Source: Akebia trifoliata | Taxonomy: Eukaryota > Streptophyta > Magnoliopsida > Ranunculales > Lardizabalaceae | Length of the DNA stretch: 64,000 bases | Assembly: GCA_017979445.1 (NCBI GenBank) | Contig: CM030719.1 | Span: 28,167,317 to 28,231,316, forward strand | Direction: 5' to 3' | In this document: one piece after another, positions 45,660-59,000 of the stretch | How the letters are laid out: every line of letters starts with the position of its first letter | Position numbering within the stretch: position 1 is the first letter of the stretch | Notes under the pieces: model-generated | Database searches by the model: none | Seen by the model: only the letters and a program-made list of their open reading frames with translations | Told to the model about the DNA's origin: nothing | Program-made: the position numbers and the translations under genes

Positions 45660-45751
45660 CTCCCAATTTTTCTGTACCATTTTCAGATTTTTGTGCTTCG
45701 AGCGAAACCCTAGAAAAAACCTTCGAAGCTTCAGCTTCTTCGTCTTCATCG
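45660..45751 (+). other. Probable 5' UTR exon of the bHLH gene
   Basis: This leader is GC-richer than its surroundings, with CGAAACCCTAGAAAA and CTTCGTCTTCATCG, and ends at the donor GTAAAATTTC. The intron would run to the acceptor ACCAG at 46787. Left and right ends are approximate within a few bases. Confidence 0.5.
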
Positions 45752-46810
45752 GTAAAATTTCAACATCTCTTTCTATCTCTCAATCCATCTATTTAACTTT
45801 TGTTCTTTTTGGTTGGCTGAGGAGCTCCAATGGCGGTTTCTCTATTAGTTTTCTTCGAATCAAACTATACGTCGAATTCTATATTCTAGGGTTTATTTTA
45901 ATTCTAGTATTTTTTTGTGGAGATCTTTGAATTTTTTCCATGTTTAGAAGAATTTACGATTGTATAACTCTAATTTGATGCTCTAGGTCTTTAATGCTGG
46001 TTTCTCTGTTAATGATTTTCGAATCAAACTATATGTCAAATTCTAGATTCTAGTCTCCTTTTGTGGCAATCTTTGAATTTCTCCATGTTTAGAAGAATTT
46101 ACGATTGTTTAAAGCTCTCATTTGATGATCTATGGTCTATATCTTTGTTTCTGCGGTAGATAATAAACATTGACATGAAAATCGTTGTTTGTTATCGTTT
46201 TTAATGTTGTAACAGCGCTTAACTACATTTTATTGATTGTAGTGTTCTGCAAGACAAGATTAATCTAACATGAACTGAGTTGCTTTTGAGATGGTAATTA
46301 GGGTTTAACATGTTATCTGACAAACCTAGATCTCATGTTTGATTTGATATGTAGGTTTTCCAGTGCCATAATTAACTAAAATCAGATTAGTATTTCAGTT
46401 TGTTTAGCAAACATTTTATAGATTTTAGATTTCTCTTGATTTTAGACTTGTTTTCAATTTGTCTCAAGTTTAATTATGTGATTTTGGTAACCTCAGAAGA
46501 TTCTTAAACAGTATCTGGTTCTTGATTTGTTTGCATTTTGAATCCGAGCATTTCTAGAAATTTCTTAGTGATATTTCATAGCTTCATACAGTTGTTATCT
46601 TTTATGGACCTTGACGTTTAGGTTCCAGAATTAGTAAATTTCGTGTATTTTGGAGGGTTTACTAAATTCTTCTACTTTGGGATTAAATTAATTGCTTCTC
46701 TTGTTAGAACTGCTGATTGCTAGTGTAATTTGATATTATTGATGATATTCTGATGTTTTTGATGTTGCAATGTTTTGGTGATACCAGAGTTACGTGTCAG
46801 AAACTCTTAC

Positions 46811-46849
46811 ATGTCCAGTAATGGATATAAATTCATTTTTCACAACTAG
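46811..46849 (+). promoter_or_regulatory. Overlapping 12-codon upstream frame before the bHLH start
   Basis: The first ATG of exon 2 (46811) is out of frame and reads MSSNGYKFIFHN then TAG, overlapping the main start at 46821. If the transcript enters through the leader exon at about 45.7 kb, ribosomes would meet this ATG first, so it could lower translation of the bHLH protein. Confidence 0.4.
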
Positions 46850-48092
46850 TTCGAATGGGATTAGATGTTATGTTGGTGACATGGAAAGAAAAAGTGACCA
46901 GGAGATCCCTTTGAAATTGGAATCATTCACTAATGTTGGATTTGGTGCCAAAGAAGATTTTCCAAAGCAGGAAGTTTTCGTAGCTGATGAGATGAAGGAA
47001 AACTGTCCTATTGCGCAACCTCTTCCTCTTACTTGGCATCGTCGGCAACAAACATCTCGTGTTCATGTTGATTTTCTTCCAACAAGTTCAGCATTAATCC
47101 ATGCTGGTCCTGCTAGTGATGCACCATTAGGTGTTCTTTTACCAGTTAACAGCATACGGACTGTAAAGGGGGAATCTGAATTCCAAGGAGAAATGTCATA
47201 TAACAATTTGGGAAACACATCGCATGTGATCAACAGCAATGATCGTGAAGCTTCAATAAATCCCTCGTGGGTTTTGGGTTCTGATCAAAATGACGTGTTA
47301 GATGGAGAAAATTGTGATGTCTTAATGGTAAAAGCGTTTTGTAATTTTCTAGATGCTTTGCTTTATCAATCTGATTGAAAAATGTAATTATTGTAGCATC
47401 TCTGATTATGCTAACACAACTCCAAAAGTTTGAAAATTTGAAGAGTTTTGTTTACTGCAGGCAAGACATTTGAGCCCACTTGATGAAAGAGAGTCTCAGA
47501 TGAAATTATTGAGTATAGAAAACCAGATCTATGCTCAAGTATGGTTCTTTACTTATAGCTGAAGTTATTTTCTCTGGTAATGTTATGAAGTTAATAAATC
47601 TTCGTATCTAACAAGTTTACATGTTAATTACTTGGACAGCATCATGCGGTGATGACTCCAAAATCAATTGAAGAGAGGTCTAATGTTAGCCAACCTCCAA
47701 CAGTAACGGTTGCTATTCCGGGTTTACCTTCCAGACAGAGAGCTACTACCCCAATCAATATAGCCAATCGTGTATGCTGAACTCCTTCCCTTAGCATAGG
47801 ATAAATGGATTCTTTGCACCTAAAATATTAATAATAATAATAATAAAACGATTCATGGATTCTTTATTATATATGTTGTTAAGCAACAGTAACGAAAGTT
47901 AAAACTAGCATGCCTTTTTTGAGTCATTCTAGGCTTTAATAGCTTTGGCAATCAATTTGAATGAGACTCTCATGCATGGAATCATTGCATTTGTTTGATC
48001 TCCCTAACTAGCAGTTTTGTTTTCAGGTGCGTAGAGCAAGGGTTTCTAAAAGTTTCAATGCATTGCAAGAACTTCTTCCACACTCTAAAGAG

Positions 48093-48128
<36 letters not shown>

Positions 48129-50435
48129 TGATACACATATATATGTATGTATGGAAAGGATGGCTTTATAGCATGAACTCAATACATGTTTGCGGTTTGA
48201 TTTGGTTGCTTTCTTTTCATATCCTTATATCTATTGTTTCTTTAGCAGTAAATGTGTAATTATGAACAAAAATGTATTGTAGAGTGATGTGAATGAGATG
48301 TTTCAGATTGAGGTAGTGAGAGCGAATAACAAAATGGCTTTAGACAAAATCGGATAGAGGAACCAGATTCATTGGGCCAACTCCAATTTTTTGTGATAAC
48401 AATTTGATGATAATTATGTGAATGAGATGTCTTAATTTTATGCCCATGCTACCCAGTCAATGACATTGTCATGTTGTTGTCTACAAAGGCCATACCATTG
48501 TGAACGGAAGTCTGAGAACTTATAATATTGAACCTCCATAATTTAGCATAAAGAATCCATTTATTTAACTATAGATATACCAGTTTTAATGTAGAAGCTT
48601 TTAAATGACACTACTTGTTTGAACTAGGAAGTCAGAATCAATAAGAATATGTGCCATTTGTGTAATGGAGACCCGATACTATAACTAGTAATACTAGGAT
48701 TACCTAATATCCTCCCCCCCACCCACACACACATTTCAATCTTCTTAATCACTTCTGTTTGTTTCATCTAACTTACCGAACTTATTCCGGTTTTGTAGGG
48801 TAATAGAAATGCTATTCTGGATGATATGATTGACTATGTCAAATATTTGCAACTTCAAATTAAGGTAAGGCATTTCCCCTCAGGTTCTTAATTAACCACA
48901 AATGACATGCGTTGATGACACACATGAAAATGGGAGTGCTTACATTATGTCCCCAAGGTCATGGTTTTGTGGGTACTTTAATTTCCGTATGTGCTCATTT
49001 TGATACACCATTCTTTATACTGTTTGGATGGTTTCACTAGTGTTAACCAGGCTGACCAGTTCAACCCACATTTGTTGAAATTTGCAAGCCATAATGTTCT
49101 TTTTGTTATTATTTACTCCAATAATCTAATGTGAGCACTGTTTTACCATGAAAGTTGCTAAAAAATATTGAACCCCACCTTTATTTAGCATAAAAAGTAT
49201 GTTCCTTGCACATTTTTACGGGAAAAAAGATGACAGTAATATACAATAAAGCGTAAGTAATGAATCCTAACTTCAATTTGTTCAGTACTTCTTGGTGTTA
49301 AATTGTCAACTCCTAAACTTAGCAAAATAGGCACACAAAAAAATGCACCTTTTCTTTCACAAAGAACTTAAAAAGCTTTAGCTGCAAGCACCTTAATCTT
49401 TTTCTCAAAACTGTTCTCTTTAAGGCTAGATCATATCCTTTTTATTTTGTTAAATATCATTTGTTGAAGTCTTATTAGTTGCATAACTTAATAATTAATT
49501 TTAAATAAGATTAATCGTGCAGGTCTTGAGTTTTCGCAGCTTGGGTGGTGAAGCAACTCGTGATCCTTTTGTTCATCTTGAGGTGCTATACTCTTTCAAC
49601 ATTTTTTTATTTTGGGAGAAAAAAACTTGGCATTAGAACAGATAAGCAATTGTATTTTTCTCATATGCTAGAAGTATGGGATTATAACTAAGCAACCAAT
49701 GATAGCTCTCTGTCATGCCATTTTTCGTCTGCATTTTATTAAATATGTATGGATCTATACATGGGAAACTCTCCTCTAACTCTAGTATTATCTTTTGTTA
49801 CTTTTGTTTACTCTCTCTTATTCGTTAAAAGGTGCTGGTGAAATTTGGTAAACCTTTAACCATAATTTAATGAACAAATAACACTTATAAAAAAAAGAAG
49901 TTTAATGATTTTTTAATGCCCTCCTTTGACACACAATCCCCCCTACGCTCTCATCACAGAAACGTAGATCATTTTCCTTGGGATGCACATAACCATAAAA
50001 TCTTTTTCTTGTGTATCCCAAGGCAAATGATCTACAGTTCTGTGATGGTGGTGTGTGTCAGAGGGGAGCATCATATTATCACGACTCTAAAAAAACAAAG
50101 TAATATTAAATTAAGAGGTTGAACGAACATTTTAAATTACCATGGTAATACTGCAGACCTGGGATCAAAACCCCCACTTTCACTCAGCTTGTCTATCAAG
50201 AAAGAAAAGAAAAAATATGGTACCATTTCTATTACACATTGACAAGTTTCCGGGTACGTTGCAGGGATTCGGTCACTATCTGCACCCTCAACAGATGCTG
50301 AGTGAACCTCTCGAAAAGATTATTGGACAGTTGATGGAGGTGAACATGCTGGCAGCAACCCAGCTGTTAGAGAGCAAGGGCCTCTATATAAAGCCCATGG
50401 CTATGGCAGCAGGTCTCTTCCAACCCCCACAGTAG
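46821..50435 (+). CDS. Atypical bHLH protein, UNE12/LRL-like (subfamily XI), seven coding exons
   Basis: Exons 46821-47327, 47461-47538, 47640-47771, 48027-48092, 48799-48864, 49523-49582 and 50265-50435 all join in phase 0 to 359 aa. The bHLH region spans about 231-283: helix 1 VSKSFNALQELLPH and helix 2 AILDDMIDYVKYLQLQIKVLS. The C-terminal blocks FRSLGGEA, EKIIGQLMEVNMLAATQLLE and KGLYIKPMAMAAGL are characteristic of subfamily XI (UNE12, LRL1-3, bHLH7). In those proteins the basic region reads DPHSIAERLRRER; here it reads TPINIANRVRRAR. The E-box-reading His and Glu are Ile234 and Asn238, while Arg242 remains. It should still dimerise but probably cannot bind E-boxes normally. The start is the first in-frame ATG after the leader intron; GTG at 46794 is in frame but not needed. 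Confidence 0.88.
48095..48126 (+). repeat. AT microsatellite at a bHLH 5' splice site
   Basis: The donor after the helix-1 exon (ends 48092) is GTGTATATAT and runs straight into AT repeats. Confidence 0.95.
49897..50087. mobile_element. AGAGTCGTG-family MITE in the last bHLH intron
   Basis: A 191-bp hairpin starts GAAGTTTAATGATTTTTTAATG and ends CATCATATTATCACGACTC. Arms CACAGAAACGTAGATCATTT and its complement are nearly perfect. A TAAAAAAA duplication flanks it. It ends 177 bp before the final exon acceptor. Confidence 0.82.
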
Positions 50436-50439
50436 AGAG

Positions 50440-52900
50440 GGTCTTTAAAGCCTCCTTCGATTTTTGGCTTCTTTACTAAAGAATACACATATATACATCA
50501 GACTTTGGATTGTATGGTTTGGCAACGAGGACGTATAAAGAGTATGTTGGTCTTTTTTTCAATTTTTATGGTAATGTACTGGCAATGGAGCATTTTAGAG
50601 ACACTTGAGGGGTGGGACTGAAATCAAGAATTATAGTTTTGTTTAGCAATGACTTGAAATTAGGACTATTATTTGATCATATGATTCTTGGTTGTATTAG
50701 ATACATGCTATGATTCATAACATCCAATTCATAGGCTACCTTAGATGGCAGTTGGGATAAATTTGTCCAGTCCATTTAGAGACCAAAAAGGGCCTGTTGA
50801 GACTATCCAATTGATATCATATTTGGGCCAAGTTTTTTTTTTTTTTTATCCAGCTAGTGGGCCGTTCCTTCTCGAGTTGTGCCACATGGATGATTCATCA
50901 CTCTCAGGTGATAATTCCATGTACCAGTTCAATATCACTCCAATACCGATCCAAATTTTTTTAAACATGTACCAGATCTGATTGGATGAATGAATGTGTG
51001 AACCAAATCTGATCCGTTCCATTTTACCCTTAATCCGAAATTGATCCGATTTGTCTGAATAAATGTATTACTTTCAAATTATCAATGTTCAAAATTTTAA
51101 AAATATAAAAATTTAAAATTAAAAAAAAATCTATTTTTCAACTACAAATATAAAGGGAAATAAAAAAGACTAACATTTTTATTTATATGAAATTAAGAAT
51201 TAAAATATATATTAAAAACAGATTGAGATTACATCTGAATCCGGTCTAAAATTGTATTGGATCTAAGATTTCAATCTGAATCTGATTTGAAAATCCAGTT
51301 CTTTATGTTTTTATTTTTATTTTTATGAGTCATTGATATATTTTAGACTATTGCCAGACCTACTATTGTGGGGGTTATGAATCCATCGAGATGAATAACC
51401 ATTAATTTATGATGGCTGTATGTATGTATGCCTAATGTCAAGGTCACGTCAAATGGGCACATTCCTTGGGACTCTAATCCATAAAAAGTTTGATCCAATC
51501 CTTTGTAGATCTTATAATTTTGCCATAGGATTCAAACATTGTGCATCATAATTTGGCCGATAAAGAGAAATGTTGTTTGGACTCTATTTGGATTCTATCA
51601 TAGGATTTATTATTGATTTAGTAGGTATTTGATTTGATGGTATTTTAGTAGGAATAGAATAATAAATTATTAGTACTATGACTCTTTATTTATAAAAGGA
51701 TGTAATCCTTATTAATTAATAAGAGAATATTGTTTAATCGTGTTTTTACACAATCCTTAGTGTGTTGAACATTCGAGATCACCATTTCTCTAGTTTAGTG
51801 GACATGTTAAGAACTAGGTTTCTAACAAAATCACCACATTTGAACAATTTAACATGATTAAATCGAGTTACTGGTTAATATGCTCTTAATGTCCCAATAT
51901 GTTTCGTCGTCGACTAGCTATCATGTTTAGGGGTGTAAATGGGTACCCATTTAACCGAAATTGAAAACCCCAGTTTCAAGTCCTTTTTTATTAAAATCGA
52001 TGAGAGCTGGGTCTAAAATGGAATTGAACTGATAGAAATCGAAACTGTTAGCTCGGTCTAAAACGGAATCGAATTGATAGAAACCGAATGGAATCGAACT
52101 GATAGAGACCGAAGTCTATTGGGCAGGTACCTAGGAACCCATTATATATTGTCATTTCTTGTTTACTATAGATGATTTGAGGTAATCTTTTATTTCAAAA
52201 TTAATGCATGTTATATAAAATTGTCCAAGTTTTCATATGAACTAAGAATTGGGGCGCAAAATAAACTCTTCTAAATATTTATTACTTTTAAAGAGGATAT
52301 ATTTTTATATTTGAAAATTTCATTAATTTTAGTAAAACAAATTATAACTAAGTTAATAATTTTGTAGATAATACCTTAATTTTTTTTTATAAAGAAAAGA
52401 TATCATAATGATTTGAAAAACCTTTTTTCTCATTCGAAATCGATGGGTATCCATGTTTTTTTGTGGTTCTGATTCTATTTATTTTGAAACCAATACAGAA
52501 CCAACAAGAACTAGAACAATAAAAAAAATATAATGATTATGATTCTAAATGCATTAAGAACCAATTTGAAATCGATACATTAAGACCCCGAATTATCTTT
52601 ATGCGAAAAAAAAAAAAAAAAAATTGCTCACATACTTTTTCGTACTCTAATTCAACTTATAAAACATCGCAAGGAACACTATTAAAAAAAAACATTTTTT
52701 AAATGATACCAATAGGTTTAATACCTATTTTAACTCTATAATTTCTTTCACTTGGAAAACTAGCAAGAAATGTAGACCACAATTTTCATCCACATATCCG
52801 AGCTCACATACCACTCAAAGAAAAACATCACAAAATACAAATGAGACTATTTCCTCGCTGCAAGTCGAACAACACACATTACAGTTGAAAGCAACTCTAA
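50440..52900. other. 3' flank and repeat-rich DNA between the bHLH and VTT genes
   Basis: No gene is recognised. A GATCCGATT/AATCTGATT repeat region is at about 50940-51310. A hAT-like element occupies about 51928-52590. Confidence 0.5.
51928..52590. mobile_element. hAT-like element AGGGGTGTAAATGGGTACCC
   Basis: It starts AGGGGTGTAAATGGGTACCC, as the element at 13187 does, shares internal AACTGATAGAAACCG motifs and AT-rich centre with it, and ends near GAACCAATTTGAAATCGATACATT. The right terminus and TSD are degraded. Confidence 0.6.
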
Positions 52901-53092
52901 AATCAGCCATTTCCTTCTCTAACTTTATGTACAAAAAAAAAAAATGAAAAATGAAAAATAAGAGCTACACTGTCCATGAATGGCAGCCAGTTAGTAGCCA
53001 ATGATGCCAACAATCTAAAATAGAAGTATACCCATTTGTAGTGAGGAAAGAAAAGAGAGAATTTACACAAGAATAAGATTTCACTTTCATGT

Positions 53093-56040
53093 TTAATGAT
53101 GGTGTACTGCTGGAACTGCTGAGTCTATCTTGATTATGAGAGGCTGATGGAGATCCGAAGGCAAATCAACTTCGATGGGTAATTGTGGTGCGGCTAACAA
53201 ATCTTCTATCTCTGCATTTTCAGCGAGGGCTTTATCCAAAGATGCCTTTGCGACTTTAGTAACACATACGAGGAGAACAACTGCACACATTATTAAAGGA
53301 AAGGTGCTTAAATATTTCCAAAACAAGAGTCTTAAAAAATTTGGTGCATTCTTGGTTGTGGTCAGTCAAACCTATCGTGGTTGCATGAAAACCTAGGTCA
53401 AAAGCAAGGATAGTGTGAACAGTGAATTTCAAAACATGAAAATTCAAAAGGTGTGTTTGTCTCACTACTTAAACAACAAATGTAGAAAGGCAAGTCAAAA
53501 TTATTTAACCATTGATTGGCATCAAGGGTCAAGGTTTGTTGACCGGTAGTTGCCAAGAATAAGCTGTTCCTCGTTTTCCCTAGGTGGGTAAGATACAAAT
53601 GTCCATTGTGAACCCAGTTTCCGAGCAGGCAAACAGCACCAAAACGTGAAGAATATTTTCTTGTGATTAAAAATTTGTCAAAGTGCATATGTAGGAGTGG
53701 TTGAGCCGTTGTTTGCTCAAAAGATTTTTTTTTTTTTTTTCTTAAGGGTATGTTACTTACGTAGTTTTGGGTTTGTAGGAACAGAGAATATAACAGCATT
53801 TAATTGAATTTGTAACTTACCAGACACAAGAAGACCCAAAATAATAACCACCTGCATTGAAAATAGGAGAACATGTCAACATATAAACATGATGAGATAA
53901 TTGAAGCACCCTGCAATAAACACATGAGCCAAAACTGACTGCAAGAACTCAAGTAAATTAGATTCTTTAGGAATCTCAGTAATATAATTTACTAAATGAA
54001 TCAAATTATATACACTAAACCATCATATAGCACTTGATGGGAAAAATAAACTCAATCACATCTAATAAAGCATTGAAAGGGAAACCGATGGCATGGCTTA
54101 CCCAACGAGATGTTGATATATCACCCCATCCATGTGTCACATCAGAAAGATCCTTAAGAGTTGTTCCCACGTAGACAAGTGCGAGTGTTATTGGCTGAAA
54201 GGAGATCAACTAGCTACATCAGTATCTCACGGCAATCTGATCATTTTACAAATTTGTCCTTATAATAAAGTATAGCTTGAAACCACAACAAATTTAAATC
54301 CTTAAATACAACAAAGAAAGCACGGACTACCATTCAAAATAATTTTGAATGCACATGACCTAAAGAAAAAACTTCAGCAAGGAAGCCCTGGTAAAAAACT
54401 CTTGAAAAAAGCAAAAAACCGGTTTAGTTCACCAGCTGGAGTTGAAAATGGATGAATCACGAACGAAAACTGAAAGTTTGCAGGAATGCAAAGACTCCAT
54501 ATCTTTTTTTTTTTTTTTAAGTATAATATATTGATAAAGAGGGAAACAAAATACAAGGAGGCCGAGAAAGCCTCCAAAAGAGAAAGAAGAAAAACTTAAG
54601 CTACACTAATCACATAAAGATTGCCATCTAAAAACAAAATCATCAAAAGTTGTCCCCACGAACTGAATGTTCTGTTTAGACCACATGTATAAAAGGCCCA
54701 AAATCTCCAAGAAGCATGCATGAGAACTACTAGTCTTATTGTTGAACACTCTGTTATTTCTCTCCTTCCATACCCCCCAGCAATAGCAGTCGGTAGCATA
54801 TCTCACAAGATCCTCTTTTTGGTGTGAAAAGCATTACTTGTCCACTCTACTAACAAAGAAGAGAACTCGCGAGGGGGAACCCAAAAGACATGGAAAAGCT
54901 CGAGAAAATTTGACCAAATATTATACGCAAAAGAACAGTGCTCCATATCTTATTTATGTGTAAGTAATATATTTAGGGTTGAGAGAGAGAGAGAGAGGCT
55001 AGTCTTCTCGTTAGATAGATAAACAATGATTAAAAAAAGAAACATAAGTTCTTCCTATTTGAAAATTAATGTGAGTTATAGCACGGACAATTAGCACATT
55101 TTATCAGTCCACAGATAATCACTGAAATAATGGAGTTGAAAATGGATGAATCACAAACGAAAACTGAAAGTTCGCAGGAATGCAAAGACTCCATGTCTTA
55201 TTTATGTGTAAATTATTTAGGGTTTAGGGTTGTGAGAGAGAGAGAGGCTAATTCTTCTCATTAGATAGATAAACAATGATAGAAAGAAACATAAGTTCTT
55301 CCTATTTGAAAATTGATGTGATTTATAGCACAGACAATTAGCACATTTTATCAGTCCACGGATAATCACTGAAATAATGGATAGTTAAAAAGTGGAGAGA
55401 TTACCATCATTCCCAGCCAAGAAGCCAACATATACTCCACTACGCCAACAGGAGTTACAGAAAGGAGGTAATTTAACATGTTAAATGGAAGTAGGGGAAC
55501 AAGCCGAAGAAGAAAGATAATCTGTGTAATGGTAAAAAAAAAAAACAAAAATTAATATCTTTGGGTGGATAATAACATTCATGTATAGTCCACTTAGGAA
55601 TGAATACTCAGAAGGGAAATAACTCAAACTGTGAACTTGTAATTGCAATTTTCAAGTAGAATCCTATTGTAATTTGAAATAGTTCCGATCATACTCTAGA
55701 AACAAAATTCCATAACTCGTTAATGAAATTTAATTACAAAACAATGAACTCCATGCAAGTTTGTCAATTTTTTATTATTTCAGAACCGAGGTATCCGGGC
55801 ATCTTAAAGCACCCGACTGTTGCATTTTATAGAGAGAATATCCATATAAAGTGCATATGGTCAGAAAGAAGAATGGTCTAGAAGAAAATGAAAACTCCAA
55901 TCACTGTTGGAGTTGAGGTTTCTCAGAAGGAAACCCCAGTAAAATCCAGGCAAGAGTTTTGCAAAACCACCCAACAGTTCTCAACAGAACTACCTCATTT
56001 ACTGAACTCAAAATAATCTCTCTATATAACATTTGTTATT

Positions 56041-56071
<31 letters not shown>

Positions 56072-59000
56072 GCTTACTTTTCTACTTTTACCCTGAAGAA
56101 TTTAAGTTGTTTGTTTATTGAGGGTACTTCCACCATCCTACATATAATTAGTTCATTTATTAATGAATTCTCCATCCACTCATCTGAGAGGATTCTCAAA
56201 CTTTATACCATGTGGAACAGATAAGGTAGTATAAATTCAAAATACTGGGAAGCTTAGCTGTCAATTACAAACACTACACATATCCAGAAAATAATTATGC
56301 TTAGGAGTTTCAAGTAAGGTGTATCCAAACCTTAAAGCCAGATCTCTGAATAGCAATAGCAATGGCCTGAAACTGTGGATAATCCTTTAACTTAGAAGTA
56401 ACATAAGATCTCCCAATCTGCGCCAGAAACAAGAAACAGAACACATAGCTTACAAGTGAAAATGATTCCACGATCCTATTAAGAGAAAAAAGGACAAATG
56501 CAGCTGAAATCATCCATCGACGAGGAAAGAAGCCAAACGAAGAAAGAGAGAATATCCAAATAAAGTGCTTATGGTCAGAAAAAAAAATCCACATGTTTAT
56601 AGAAACTTACTGTTCTACCGAGGAGGAATGCAGCAGTGGCGCCAATAGTGGCACCGATGGAATCAGCAACAAAGCCTACGGGCAAGCCAAAGAGATAGCC
56701 ACCTCCAAGCTAGAATATTCAAAACAGGTACCATATTAAGTTGAACTTGCCAATAAAAGATGAAAGAAAGCAAAATCAATCTATCCCTCAAGTAATCTTT
56801 TCATGCATGATTCTCTCCCTTTTCTTACACTTTATATGTCATTATCTTTCCTTCTTTTTAACACATATCAGCTTGGAGGGAGAGAGGGGCAGAGGAGGGA
56901 GGTTACAATATTCCTCTTGTATTAGAAATAGTGAACAGGGTATTTATCTACATCAGGCTTTTTGTAGAGATAAATTCATGAGAATGAAGAAGCTGGCCTA
57001 GAAATGAGATTTCATGATCATGGGCTTGAAAATTGAGAAACCAGAGTTACAAACTACTATCTTCTGTAAAAAGATAATATTTTCTCAAATATCGAATAGG
57101 AAATAGAAAATTTAATAGTTTTATTAGAATAAGATAGTAGGTCAAAAATATATATAAATAAATAAATAACAAATGAACTTGATCATCTAAAAGTACCAGG
57201 AACAGGACTTGATGCTTACAGTGAGTATTGAAGCCGGAACTGCTAGAATTGTTAAAGGAATGTAAGCAATAGCCCTGCACAGATTCCCAAAAAATACTAA
57301 TTATAGGAACACAACTTCAATGCATTAAAACATCAGGAAATTTAATAACAAATATGTGCATTATGGCCATCAAATCAGGGGCTGGATAGTTAAAGAAGAA
57401 GTGCACTTGTGGAGTGCTATGTGGTCGACACAATCAATCAAATTAAAATGAAATCATAAGATGGCCATAAGACCAGCTATGTCTTGCGAAAGACAATGAC
57501 GATCCTTTGTACAGGAAGGATTGAGAACCATAGTAGTAAACATTAGGGTATCCATGTGAGAAAGAAAACTGGTACAAAGCGTCAAGTACAATGACCCTTC
57601 AAGCAATGCCAAAACAAACACTTTATTCTGTGTGTTGGGAGCCTCATCTTTTTTAGAAATCTCCATTTCATCTTAAATATATATAATGCATAGAGAATGC
57701 ATTTTGATAAGCTGTTACACCTTAAAATCATATAAATAATATATGTTAGCTACAATTTTTTTAAGGATTAAAGACAACTCTTGGCCCCCTTGGCCTTCTC
57801 TTCTGTTCCAGGTTTGCTCAACTACCATACCAAAAAAAAGAGGTGTGTTGGCACGTGCGCAACAATTAGACAGTGTTTGACATGAAAAATTCTAAGAAAA
57901 TGGAGTTCCCTTGATTTTTTTTATTTTTTATTTTTGGTAAATTTGGAGTTTCCTTGTTATATAGAGGTTACTAGTGAAAATGTAAAGAAACTCAAGATAA
58001 GAATGAGAATTAGTTATGAGCAAACCAAATACTGAAAATTAAATCACATTATGAACAGTTTCCAGTATGAAATAGAGGAGAAACAACACTAAAGTACATG
58101 ACATACAGAGTTCAAGAGTAAGAACACTATGGAAATTTGCTACAACAAATAATTGAAGCCTTGGAAGAAAAATTCATCACAAAAAAGCTTACAACACGAG
58201 CGGACCCCAAATCCCAAGGTTCTTGTCGACCCATATCAAGAAATCCTTCAGAATCTGTAGAAAGAAATTCCATTAGTATATAAGGATATGGAACTAATGC
58301 AGAATAAAATCCCTATAATCTTCACAAGTTAGGTTCATGAATCAAGAGAATCCAAAGTGCTTCAAGACTGGAGAATTTCCTACATAGATTTTTCAGTTTT
58401 CCTTATTATGTCACTAAACTTAATTGTGGAAAATCTAATAATACTAAACAACTCAAACCCCAATAAAACGATTAACATCATATTATATAGATCAACAAAG
58501 CCCAAAAATCATAAAATTAAACCCATAAAGAAACAAATTCAGCTTATAGAGGTCCTAAAAAAAAAAAAAAAAAAAAAACCTCAACTTTCCAACAACCCAT
58601 TGATCAAAACATCAAGGACGCAAAAATCATAACGAGGTCCAGAAATCATATTATATCAATCAACTGAGCCCAAAAAATCATAAAATTAAACCCATAAGGA
58701 AATAAATTCAGCTTATAGAGATCCTAAAAGAGCAAAAAAAAATATAAACTTTCCAACAACCCATTGATCGAAACACCGAGAAAGCAATTGATAAAAACAT
58801 CAAGGACGCAAAGATAACGAGGTCCAGAAATCATATTATATCAATCAACTGAGCCCAAAAAATCATAAAATTAAACCCATGAGGAAATAAATTCAGCTTA
58901 TAGAGATCCTAAAAGAGCAAAAAAATATAAACTTTCCAACAACCCATTGATCAAAACACCAAGAAAGCAAAGATAACAAGAAATTAAAGGGAAAAAACAG

